The notes under the pieces: generated by a model | Told to the model about the DNA's origin: nothing | What the model saw: the letters and a program-made list of their open reading frames with translations, nothing else | Databases searched by the model: none | Part shown: piece by piece, positions 1-9,419 of the stretch | How positions within the stretch are numbered: position 1 is the first letter of the stretch | Layout: the number at the start of each line of letters is the position of its first letter | Assembly (NCBI GenBank): GCA_963921405.1 | Contig: OY992876.1 | Coordinates: 50,586,383-50,650,382, forward strand | Reading direction: 5' to 3' | DNA from: Cepaea hortensis | Lineage: Eukaryota > Mollusca > Gastropoda > Stylommatophora > Helicidae | DNA: 64,000 nucleotides | Made by a program: the position numbers and the translations under genes

Positions 1-306
1 AATTGGGAGGGTACAAGCCTTATCCCGATGTGAGGAAATGCAACCTAAAGACTAAATGTCATGGCAGGGCAGACCAGTCCCTAAGCCTTGGTTTGTAGCT
101 GGTCTAGGATCGAAGCTCCGACAGGCGGACAGTTAGAGCATTGCTTTGCTGATCCGGCAACTTCTGCAGTTTGTCTTGTTCCAGACGTATTGGCGTCACA
201 TTTCCTCTGGAGTAAACTAGACAGGCCGAGAGAGGGATCATGCTGCATGGGCAACACATCGTCTCTAAATTCATCCAAGGCTTTGTGTTATGGAGAGATA
301 ACCATA
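1..306 (+). repeat. Left arm of long inverted repeat
   Basis: Matches the reverse complement of 2046-2356 over essentially its whole length, allowing small indels. Confidence 0.75.
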
Positions 307-983
307 TTTCGCAAACAATTGTCTGTCAAGACGGTAAGGTGCTATTTATTCATAACTTATTCATTTTTACCGGCAAATGTACGGATTTCTTTAAAACGTC
401 TTTCACCACCAACCACCAACTTTTGGAGTTTAGACTTAAAACAATCCTCACGATGAAGATTTTATATTATTCTAAGCTTGTATGTGTAGGTTTGGTGAAA
501 GTCACGGTTGCAGTTGTTGCAAACAACCATGAACTAACTCAGGGATAAAACGTTCTATTCCTCTTTAAGCTGTGGCTTTGATGTTGTTTAAATTAGATCA
601 AAGTAATCCCGTCAGAGACGATACTGCTGGTATGTGACGTGTTAAACTATAACATAACATAACTATAACTCTATAATAGAGTCCCGTTGTTTTTCGCTGG
701 CGCAGTTCCAATATAAAATGCGGATATTCCCGAGGCCCAGACGGTCACACTTGAGTCTAAAACGCCTTAAACCACCACTCTTACCTTGCCGCTTGCAGCC
801 TGGCCGGTGCCCACGTCGACTTGTTAGGTTGACTGCCCACCGCTCGGAGAACACACGTTGTTCCGCCATGTTGAAAAAACCTAACACCACAGAACCACGC
901 ACGCTGCGAAAAATTCACTCAAGGATAGCTTCGCTCGATGCACGAAACTCCGTAGCATCGGCGCAGATCTTGAGTAGAAACTC

Positions 984-1135
984 CTGGTTTTACATCCTGG
1001 CACACAAATTACACGCAAGAGATGAAAAAATCCATCTCCTACGCGAAAAAGTTAACGGTCACAAAACAGCACGACCGTCCGTCGCCATCTTGACCAGAAG
1101 TGCACTCAGTGGTAGTGGCATCTGGTAGCGGTAGC
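984..1135 (+). repeat. Dispersed repeat copy (second copy 51517-51640)
   Basis: The stretch beginning CTGGTTTTACATCCTGGCAC is almost identical to 51517 onward for about 46 bases. Homology then continues more weakly through GCCATCTTGACC and GGTAGCGGT. No family was recognised. Confidence 0.6.
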
Positions 1136-1191
1136 ACGTTTTTTGAACTATGGTTGAGTTCAACGCTAGTGAACGTTAAAAAAATGGGAGA

Positions 1192-1355
1192 GTCGATATT
1201 TGTTCATGTCTGCCGACACATGGAACGTCACCCTGGTTTTTCTGAGCCGATATGTGTTCATGTCTGCTAACACATGGGACATCAGCGTGCTATTTTCTCA
1301 GCCGATATTTGTTCATGTCTGCCGACACACCGGGCGTCAACTTGGTATTTTCTGC
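1192..1355 (+). repeat. Three-copy ~54-bp tandem repeat
   Basis: Three successive units begin (G/C)CGATAT(T/G)TGTTCATGTCTG, continue with CACATGG-like sequence and end in a T-rich tail before the next unit. Divergence between units is moderate. Confidence 0.8.
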
Positions 1356-2045
1356 AATCAAATAGAGCACTTAGAAAATGAAATGTGGTGAAGACGAGTC
1401 GGATGGAGAAGAAATAGGTGGGAAAAGGCAAAGGAGTTTCAGGAAGAAGATGGGGTGTAGGTGGTTTGAAAAGAAAGAGAAAATTAATAGCAATAACAAT
1501 AGCAACAGCAGCAACATTAAGAACAACAAGATGACACGTTATTTATGTACCATGACAACTGTCCCTCTACAACCACAGCTTTAAACTGTTCTAGATGAGG
1601 TCTGTCCCTGACTAATGCCGTGCCAACATATCCAACAACTTATCCTGCATTCTTTCTTGGTCTCAAACACCAGTAATCCCTCTGTTGCAACGATCCTATC
1701 CAGCCTTTTTCCTCTCTTAGCGTGAACAAATAAGGAGGCCACAGTTTAATCCTTATGTTGTGATTTATCCCACCCTCCTGTAGAATGTGAAATCGATCTT
1801 TCTTCACGTCCACTCGTTGTATTGTGAACTTTGGAAGAAGAAAGTCTATCTGACCCGGATAAAGCGTCAGCGACTATGATCTTCGAAACCTCTCGATCGC
1901 CTCATATTTTAGCCCGTTAATATTACATGGTGTTGTGGTGGGATGGTTGTTGATGCACTAGCCTTGCAAAACAATCGTCGGGGTTCAAAGAATCTCTGGG
2001 AGTGGCACTAGAGGTTTAATGACTGACTGGCCGTCCTGACAGAGA

Positions 2046-2356
2046 AATTATATCTCTCCATAGCAGAAAGCTTGGGTTGCATTTAGAGACCGTGTGTTAC
2101 CCATGCTACATGATCCCTCTCTCGACCAGCCTTGTTTACTCCAGAGGAAAGGTAACACCAATACATCTGGAACATGACATTCTGCAGAGCAGAAGCTGCC
2201 GGATCAACAAAGCAATGCTCTAACTATCCGCCATCCGGTGCCTCGATTGTAGACCAGTTGCCAACCAAGGCTTAGGGTCTCATCTGTCTTGCTTAGACAT
2301 TTATTCTTTAATATGCATTTCCTTGCACTATGGTAAGGCTTGTACCCTCCCATTTG
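2046..2356 (-). repeat. Right arm of long inverted repeat
   Basis: Inverted counterpart of 1-306. The sequence after it (2357 onward) is not seen at the left end because the window starts there. Confidence 0.75.
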
Positions 2357-2636
2357 CACTACTCTGTCCGAAGCCGTTGGCACAATGTGGGGTGTCGGGT
2401 TTGCTGAGCGCAGCCGGACATTCAGTTTACTACGGCCTCGTGAGTACTAGACAATTTGTAAGTATTCGTGGAATTATCTGGGATGGAAAATGCAAGAGCA
2501 AGGGAACTGCTAACTTCACCTCATTATATTGTGAACTAAAATATGAGAATGTTAAAGACTTTACACCGTTACAACAGTACGTGCAATGACATATATTCAT
2601 ATAACGTGGCATATTTGTTGTCCAGCTGTTTAAGCT

Positions 2637-3165
2637 TTCCACATACATTATTTCTATGTTAACCTGTACACAATATTATATCTGCACCTTTCGATGTACA
2701 TTATTTCCATGTTAACCTGTACACAATATTGTATCTGCATCTGTCAACATACATTAATTCTATGTTAACCTTGTCACACTATTGTATCTGCATCCTTTCA
2801 CATACATTATTTCTATGTTAACCTCTGCACAACATTGTATCTGCATCTCTGGACATACATAATTTCTATATTAGGCGTTGCAAAATAGTGTATCTGCATC
2901 TTTCGACATACATTATTTATATGTTAACCTTAGCACAATATTGTATCTGCATATTTTGACATACATTATGCCAATGTTAACCTTTGCACAATATTGTATC
3001 TGCATCTTTCTACGTATATTATTTATATGTTAACCTTTGCACAATATTGTATCTGCATCTTTCAACATATTATATTTCTATCTTAACCTTTGCACAATAT
3101 TGTATTTGCATCTTTCGATATGCATTATTTCTATGTTAACCTTTTTTCAAAATATTGTATCTGCA
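2637..3165 (+). repeat. 53-bp minisatellite, about 10 copies
   Basis: The motif ACATTATTTCTATGTTAACC followed by CACAATATTGTATCTGCATC recurs every ~53 bp (for example at 2645, 2698, 2751 and 2804) up to about 3165. Units differ by a few substitutions and small indels. The DNA is AT-rich and non-coding in all frames. Confidence 0.9.
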
Positions 3166-3169
3166 ACAG

Positions 3170-3900
3170 ACTAATTCTTCTTACGTTGATACGCTCCACA
3201 CATTTAAGTTGACTTTTTTCTCAATTTGTTGATTGCTATCAATCAAGCTATTATAGTGCCTTTGCATTATGTTAAGTTTTGTCTCAAAACTCCAGTTACT
3301 CCTAAGTAGTCTATGGCAACAAGATAACATAATTCCGAGGGATTCTAATCACCATCCACATTTGCTGTAATCTAATGTGAACACAGGCAAAAATCAATTC
3401 ATGTTTGTTTTAACTTCTACTTGTGGGAATTCCTTCAACCCCGGCCTTCCCCACGGTGACGTCAGCAATCTGTAGCCATCATGTGCGTGTATTTACAGTT
3501 CATTTGTGGACATGGTTGCACAATTAGATCTATCACTGATGGTGAAAAATTCATTACGAATAAAACGAAACGTGATGGGGCATTCCATGCTCAATGGTCG
3601 TGCTATCGGCGGAGACAAGAGACGTTTTCACGTGATCTCCACAGTTGCCTGGTTGGGAGATTTGCTATTGAAACCATTATTGGTCTTTGTTGTGGGCTGG
3701 GGTACATTGACAGGAAGCAGTAAAGTGCAAAGCAGAAGTAAGTAATGGTTCGGGTGCCTTGATAAATGTTTCACCTGCTGTCAGCATCACACGGTATTTG
3801 CTATATTTGGAGCAGTGTTGAGGCGAGGCTTGGTTTGGTTTGGTTTCATCAAAAGTGTACATGACCTTTGCAGGACGTTGTCATCAACGCCAAACTGACT
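3170..3900. other. No recognisable gene or repeat
   Basis: Two overlapping short frames near 3481-3745 show no known motif and are probably chance. A small GGTTT run lies near 3830. Confidence 0.5.
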
Positions 3901-3908
3901 TTCTAGGC

Positions 3909-4549
3909 CAGTGATTCTCAACCGGTGGGGAATCCCCCCCCCGAGGGAAATTTTAGGGTCTCCAGGAGGAGGGGGGGGGGAGGGATTAAGATTATTTCAA
4001 TATCGCGTTAATACAAGGACTGATTACTTTATATTGTTTTCCCCTCCATACTTTACAGCTCAGTTCTTCTCGCCCTTCTGAAATTCATTTTATAACGTAA
4101 GTAGACCCGCAAATCAAGTTTTATGTAGACGTCAAGACTTGTTCTAATACAGTGGTTCTCAACATATTTTGGCCCATGCCTCCCTTTACCATATGTTCAG
4201 AACGTCATTCCCCTCCTCCCTTTCGAATTTCCTCCCTATAAATTCCCCCCCCCCCCCCCCACGCTTACACAGTATACATAAAAATGGAAGCTAAATTTAA
4301 TAACATATACTAGAAAAAGTCTAGATATCTACATAAAACGTGATTTGCGGGTCTACTTACGTTATAAAACGAATTTCATTAGAGTGAGAAGTACAGAACT
4401 GTAAAATTTAGAGGGAAAAACAATATCAAGTAACTGGTTCTTGTATTAATGCGATCTTGAAATAATCTTAATTCCTACCCCCCCCCCTCCCCGGAAACCC
4501 TAAAATTCCCCCTGGGGGGGGGGAATTCCCCACCGGTTGAGAACCACTG
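3909..4549. mobile_element. hAT-like palindromic element A
   Basis: The left end CAGTGATTCTCAACCGGTGG and the right end (inverted, ...CCGGTTGAGAACCACTG) form terminal inverted repeats of the CAGTGGTTCTCAA type common in hAT elements. Arms of ~230 bp (3909-4140 and 4320-4549) are inverted copies of each other. They share TAACGTAAGTAGACCCGCAA and a C/G homopolymer. Flanking octamers TTCTAGGC (3901-3908) and TTCTAGTA (4550-4557) agree at 6 of 8 positions, fitting the 8-bp hAT target duplication. There is no transposase, so it is non-autonomous. Confidence 0.65.
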
Positions 4550-4724
4550 TTCTAGTATGTGTTATTAAATTTAGCTCCCATTTTTACGTATACTGTGTAG
4601 GGTCGGGGACAGAGGGCTTATAGGGAAGATATGCGAAAAAAAGGGGGGGGTGTGACTGGGGGGGGTGGACGTTCTGAACATTTGGTGAAGGGGTACAAGG
4701 GCCAAACAAGGTTGAGATCCATTG
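4150..4724. mobile_element. hAT-like inverted-repeat element B, interleaved with A
   Basis: The left arm starts CAGTGGTTCTCAACATATTT at 4150. The right arm, inverted, ends ...GGTTGAGATCCATTG at 4724. Both arms contain ATGTTCAGAACGTC-like and CACAGTATAC-like blocks in opposite orientation. The left arm lies inside element A and the right arm outside it, giving the order A-B-A'-B'. No convincing 8-bp duplication flanks B. Confidence 0.55.
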
Positions 4725-4860
4725 TTCCACGCAATATTACGTTCAGTAGTTTGATATTGATTCTTCTGAACGAGCAGTCAGCGCTAACGTCGACAACTCT
4801 CGGCCACACTGATCTCTATGGTTTTGTTACAGTAGCTACTACGGATTCGCAACAGTGACT

Positions 4861-5290
4861 GTATAAGTACCTAGATCCTTGTCATAGACTACACAGTGCG
4901 AGGGTGTAAGTACCTAGATCCTTGTCATAGACTACACAGGGCGAGGGTGTAAGTACTTAGATCCTGGTCATGGACTACACGGGGCGAGTGTGTAAGTACT
5001 TAGATCCTGGTCATAGACTACACGGGGCGAGTGTGTAAGTACTTAGATCCTGGTCATAGACTACACGGGGCGAGTGTGTAAGTACTTAGATCCTGGTCAT
5101 AGACTACACGGGGCGAGTGTGTAAGTACTTAGATCCTGGTCATAGACTACACGGGGCGAGTGTGTAAGTACTTATATCCTGGTCATAGACCACACAGGGC
5201 AAGTGTATACGTACTTTGATCCTTGTCATAGACCACACAGGACGAATGTATACGTACTTAGATCATGTTCATAGACCACATGGAGCAAGT
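4861..5290 (+). repeat. 43-bp minisatellite, about 10 copies
   Basis: Units of 43 bp with the core GTAAGTACTTAGATCCTGGT followed by CATAGACTACACGGGGCGAG. The central copies (about 4980-5165) are nearly identical and the outer copies more diverged, the usual pattern of a locally homogenised array. Confidence 0.92.
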
Positions 5291-5620
5291 GTATAAGACC
5301 ACACTTGTCGAGTCTCAGTGGAATTTCACAAAAACAAAAACCGGTAACACTGGTGAAGATTCATTTATGAGCTTTCAAGATCAGCGGTGGGCTTTGTCTA
5401 CAAATATTAGTTGCCAGGAGACAAAGCTACTAAAAGAACATAAACAATATTGTTTAAAGTGGACGGATAAAAAGATCAATGAAGACATTTTGAAAGAAGT
5501 TAACTCGCAAAGACAGCTGAATACTGGCATCAGAAGAGAATTCCGCATTCTTTCAGTATGTCATGAGAAGGGGACAGTTGGATTATATCTTCACAGCGGG
5601 AAGGTTGGGTTGGTAGATAG
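5291..5620. other. No recognisable feature
   Basis: An open frame runs from 5265 through this stretch into the GA microsatellite. Its second half is low-complexity Arg-Glu and the first half has no known motif, so no gene is called. Confidence 0.4.
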
Positions 5621-5622
5621 AC

Positions 5623-5715
<93 letters not shown>
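5621..5715 (+). repeat. (GA)n microsatellite
   Basis: About 95 bp of almost pure GA dinucleotides with two AAAG interruptions at the left. It creates artificial Arg-Glu and Ser-Leu frames on the two strands. Confidence 0.98.
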
Positions 5716-5717
<2 letters not shown>

Positions 5718-5934
5718 AAGAGAGATGATGCTGGACAGCCTGACAACATGGCATGTAGGAACGTCGGTCTCAGAAATGATTTGCTGCAAAAGAGACAGAA
5801 GCATGTGGACAACATGATCACCAACGCCACACGGCATGAACTGTAAGAAGAAAAATCTTTAAAGGGTCCCACTTCATCAAGGTCCCACACGACCCACTTT
5901 GCCAGAGGGCTAGCTGACACACTTACCAATTCGA

Positions 5935-6120
5935 CAAACTGGGCGTCTCAGAAGCGCAGTGGCTTTCACGTTTCCTGTCCGGCTGGTGGCTCTGTGTTTG
6001 AACCTCCTTCAAGGCAATGACTTGCTTCATTTATATGGGTTCCCATGTCGACTCAGCCTAATATAGTAGCAGTAATTTTCTGGGAAGTAAAGGCGCCCAT
6101 CGAGGTGTTGAAGAGCGTGG
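5935..6120 (+). repeat. tRNA-derived SINE copy
   Basis: AGCGCAGTGGCT (about 5954-5965) resembles a Pol III A box and GTTTGAACCTCC (about 5995) a B box, at roughly tRNA spacing. The downstream body, with CGACTCAGCCTAATA and TCTGGGAAGTAAAG, recurs at 50335-50400. A related A-box head occurs at 50475. Confidence 0.65.
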
Positions 6121-6444
6121 GTTGAGGTAAATGGAAGTTGTTGATAATGTGAAGTGTCACTGATCACCTCACGCTGATTGACTTGGTCAAGGACGCCCAC
6201 ATTTCTGGTATTGCCTTATTTGTGAATGACACTGACGGAATGTCTGACCAGCTCGGCACTCCCTACGGGGTTGGGCTTTTCTGATTGTTTCAAACCAGGC
6301 CAAATAGCCACATTGCTTAACGTGCATATCTGTCCCAGTCAAGGCTATAGACCACAAGGCAGATAGTTGGCCGTCTGAGTATGTCATGGTGCTGTGATAT
6401 TATTTCTATGAAACGCCGGCCAAACGACACTTTTGCAGCAATAT
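6121..6444. other. No recognisable feature
   Basis: Unique-looking sequence between two retroposons; a 66-residue minus-strand frame has no known motif. Confidence 0.4.
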
Positions 6445-6600
6445 CAGTTATTTATTTTTTTTTTAATTCGCATATCCTTTACAGGACATCGCTGTCAACA
6501 GCAGCATCTTTCAGCTGTCTGTTGGATTTCTTGGCAAGATTACGCTCAGTAGTTTGCCATTGCTTTCTGAGCGGCCGGCTCAGTTATCCCGCAAGTCACC
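6445..6600 (-). repeat. A-tailed retroposon copy (SINE-like)
   Basis: On the minus strand the body contains CTCAGAAAGCAATGGCAAAC, then CTTGCCAAGAAATCCAAC and GATGTCCTGTAAAGGATATG, and ends in an A-rich tail (the T-run at 6449-6465). The same sequence with an A-rich tail is on the plus strand at 51650-51800, and a 3' fragment lies at 7217-7277. Three tailed copies support a retroposed family. I saw no clear A and B boxes. Confidence 0.7.
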
Positions 6601-6717
6601 AGCGGGGGTAGAACCGCTTCCAGTTCTCGCCCGCTACGAGACTCTGCGTGATAAACGGGATTACGGAGAAAGTGTTGTAACCCCTCGGACAGAGAGAATC
6701 ATATTTTGATTTTCTCC

Positions 6718-6718
<1 letters not shown>

Positions 6719-6768
<50 letters not shown>

Positions 6769-6812
6769 TTTGCGTGTATGTGTGTGTGTGTGTGTGCGTG
6801 CGCGCGTGCGTG
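6719..6812 (+). repeat. (TG)n microsatellite
   Basis: About 95 bp of TG dinucleotides with a few GG, GC and TA interruptions, immediately upstream of a LINE 3' fragment. Confidence 0.97.
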
Positions 6813-6817
6813 CAGAC

Positions 6818-7180
6818 AAGCTGAATATTTTCTAATGGCAGTGGAAGTTTGGTTTCTGATGAAAATGCAAAGGACAAACAGAAACACCAATGAGCAAGCC
6901 ATATACAGGAGGCAAATAAACACCGTAAACTGATTAGAGAAATTAGACGTAAACAGTCAAATACTTTTGGGCAAGTTATGAGAAGAAATAACATAGAGAA
7001 CTTGTCGACAATTGGCAAGATTGAGGGGGAAAGAACAAACGAAGGCAGAGAAGTAAATATCTATATGGCTTGATCACATGGCATGGTCGGGACACGAACA
7101 CAGAACTGATCCACGACTCTGGTAACAGTGTATGATGGCGAAACATGACCGCCCACGCTTACCGGCATGGCACATGATGC
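6818..7180 (+). pseudogene. RTE-like LINE, 3'-terminal fragment
   Basis: Nucleotide and protein similarity to the 3' end of the full-length RTE-like LINE at 28492-31747. Shared blocks include VWFL.KMQ, then HRKLIREIRR and GQVMRRN (GHVMRRN in the full copy), and the terminal CACGCTTACCGGCATGGCAC. The frame is broken by indels. The fragment starts within the post-RT region, so it is a heavily 5'-truncated insertion, typical of target-primed reverse transcription. Confidence 0.85.
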
Positions 7181-7216
7181 TGTACCCGGTTCTTCAGTAG
7201 TAGAAACCGGAGGACC

Positions 7217-7277
7217 GAGCATTTTTTTTATTTTTTTTTAGCATATCCTTTACAGGACTTAGCTGTCAACACCAGCG
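7217..7277 (-). repeat. Fragment of the A-tailed retroposon
   Basis: A T-run followed by GCATATCCTTTACAGGACTT and AGCTGTCAACA matches the 3' part of the copy at 6445-6600. It abuts the truncated 5' LTR of element 1 at about 7278. Confidence 0.7.
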
Positions 7278-8988
7278 GAAAGCGGAAGTACTCAGCTCGG
7301 AAGTAAACAGTCCGTCTGTCATGTAGAATTTCCCGACATAAAACGGAAGGATGGCTGGGATTGTCACCCCTCGACAGCAGATTGGCAGTTTGTTGTGGAA
7401 ACTGTTGTTGGGATCATACAGTAACTCTCTGGCTTGTTGGGGAGGTCAAAACAAGTGATGACAGCTTTGACGGTGACTAGGCCAGGGGGAAGGGATTCTT
7501 GACAGTGGATGATATGCCCAAATAACACCTGCAGGACATCAATACTGTCACGTGACCAATTTTAGGTTTTGCCATAAACCATGATTGGAGATGGGGAGTT
7601 GACCAAAACCGTGGATTATGATGGACGTGTTTGTGGGAGAGCTCTACAGTGTTAGATTAATTGAATATTAACTAGCATGTGTCGTTATGGCAAAGTGTAG
7701 TAGCCATCCCGGAATGAGGCGGTTTTGCCTAAGGTAGAATCTATTATAATTAGTTTTAATTAATATAGGCTGTAGCCTTATTAAAACTAGAGTGATACTT
7801 AGCACTGTTAGTTGAGAACAGATTAGTGAAGTGTTGATAAGCTTTACTAGTTGAGAATTGAGTAATGAGGGATAATTGGGATAGTCCAGTAGGGGTCCCT
7901 GGTGGGCGGGGTTCCACATTCTGTTTGTTGATTTGTTTTCTTGTCTTGGCCTGATGATAACCTATGTGTTCAGTCATCTGTCTCTGACAGAGTAGGTTCA
8001 CTGTATTTTCTGAGCGAGGCCGATGGCCACGATCATCTAATAGAGATCAGTGACGGGGAGGCTATCACCAGTTGTTTGATTTATTTTACAGGTTCCCTCT
8101 GGTTGGAATGAAGAACCCGGAACCAATAAATATCCGATCCCGGATAAATTATGATGTAGAGAGATGGGCCAACAACTTTCGCAACGGAAGAAGTTAATAC
8201 ACATTGCTCGGTGGAGCCTAATGGTATATGTATCCTACATGAGTGAATACCAATCGTTAACACACCTGAAGTGATGGATGTTCAGCCCATGAGGAACTAG
8301 ATCAGTAGGAACTGATGTTCACATTAGATGAAACCAAACATTGAAGTGTAGTTGTTCCACGTATCAAGGAAATCAGAACTTTCAGACTATATCTAGTGAA
8401 TAAAGCAAGCCATTTTTGTCTAGATACATTGACTGTTTTTAGAGTGAAAATACAGAACTAATAGGAACCGTTGTGTTAGGAACAATAATAGTATTTTCCA
8501 CGGATTATATATTTACATGGGATTCAGATCTCATGGTCATCAGAGTTCCTGGAGGAGGACATGTCTGGAGAGAAGGATACGACTTCGGTGAGGTCTATTG
8601 TACTGACTCGTGTGATGTCGTGTAACCCTTGCCATGATGTGTGCACTATGATCCTGAACTTTGAGGGCTGACATATACATTTATGTTATTATACACGACA
8701 CACATTTTTCTTCGCATACACGTCTCATATACGTTACACTTTTCTTTTAATAAATTAATCTTTATTAATTTTTAGAAGCAAGAGTTGTTGAGTATGTTGC
8801 ATTGGGGAAGTATGAGAGGGGGCATAGTACTACAGTGAGAGAGTGATAGGAAAAGGTGTCCACGGGCTGATGGGGTGTGTTGGACGGAAGCTGGTGGATT
8901 CTCCAGGATATTGATAGGGAAAAAATATTAGAATGTGGGTGTTGACTCTCTTCACTCCAGGGACGACACTTTAAAGAAGGACACGACA
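7278..8988 (+). repeat. Element 1 5' LTR, 5'-truncated
   Basis: Matches the 3' LTR from 14334 onward and ends ...GGACACGACA just before the primer site. An AATAAA lies near 8749, a plausible polyadenylation signal. About 235 bp of the U3 start is missing and replaced by retroposon sequence. Confidence 0.9.
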
Positions 8989-8992
8989 TTAT

Positions 8993-9003
8993 TGGGGGCT
9001 CGT
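8993..9003 (+). promoter_or_regulatory. Primer-binding site, tRNA-Pro type (element 1)
   Basis: TGGGGGCTCGT begins 4 bases after the LTR end. It equals the first 11 bases of the tRNA-Pro-complementary primer site known from murine leukaemia-type retroviruses, then diverges. Confidence 0.65.
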
Positions 9004-9178
9004 AAACGGAATCTTTGGATAGCGGGATCTCTCGTAAACGGAATCTTTGGACAGCGGGATCTCTCGTAAACGGAATCTTTGGACAGCGGGATCTCTCGTA
9101 AACGGAATCCTTGGACAGCGAGATCTCCTGCAAGTGGGATCCTTTGACAACGGGATCTATTGACACGGGATCCTTGGT
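9003..9178 (+). repeat. 32-bp leader repeats next to the primer site
   Basis: About five tandem units with the core GTAAACGGAATCTTTGGACA followed by GCGGGATCTCTC. The first unit overlaps the end of the primer site. Element 2 has a shorter version at 42110-42260. Confidence 0.85.
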
Positions 9179-9419
9179 TATAAAACGGAGATATCATATT
9201 GGAGAATCCAGCTAGAGTGAATGTGGATAGGGGTTAGGACTAATATCTTACCTGTTCACACTTCACACGTCTGCATAGGTCTGTGGTCCTGATTCTACTC
9301 TTTTCACTGAGTGAATGTGCTGTGTGTGGTAATATCTAGATTTATAGTACTTGTTCATATATCTGTATAGTAATTTGCAGTTATATTGTACTCGACCTGC
9401 TAGCTTACCTCTCTGTAAA

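Larger units (their letters stand above)
1..2356. mobile_element. Element bounded by ~306-bp inverted repeats (unclassified)
   Basis: The first ~306 bases are repeated in inverse orientation at about 2046-2356. The outermost bases (GGGAGGGTACAAGCCTTA) and inner stretches such as TTAGAGCATTGCTTTG and CCTCTGGAGTAAAC match with scattered substitutions. The left arm starts at the window edge, so the true end and any target duplication cannot be seen. No transposase is recognisable in the ~1.7 kb between the arms. That interior holds short unsupported reading frames, a 3-copy tandem repeat (1192-1355) and a dispersed repeat (984-1135). It could be a long-TIR DNA transposon or foldback element, or two copies of one retroposon in opposite orientation. 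The motif AGTTAGAGCA in the arms resembles a tRNA D-arm, which slightly favours the second reading. A partial copy of the arm sequence lies at 27100-27165. Confidence 0.6.

Noticed and set aside
718..1128. 136-residue plus-strand frame
   Set aside because: No motif, competing frames on the other strand, and part of it is a dispersed repeat.
4150..4724. 8-bp target duplication for element B
   Set aside because: Flanks TTCTAATA and TTCCACGC share only the first three bases.
5530..5929. Ser-Leu or Arg-Glu rich frames on both strands
   Set aside because: Products of the GA microsatellite.
6596..7018. Thr-His and Cys-Val rich frames
   Set aside because: TG/CA microsatellite and the antisense of a LINE fragment.
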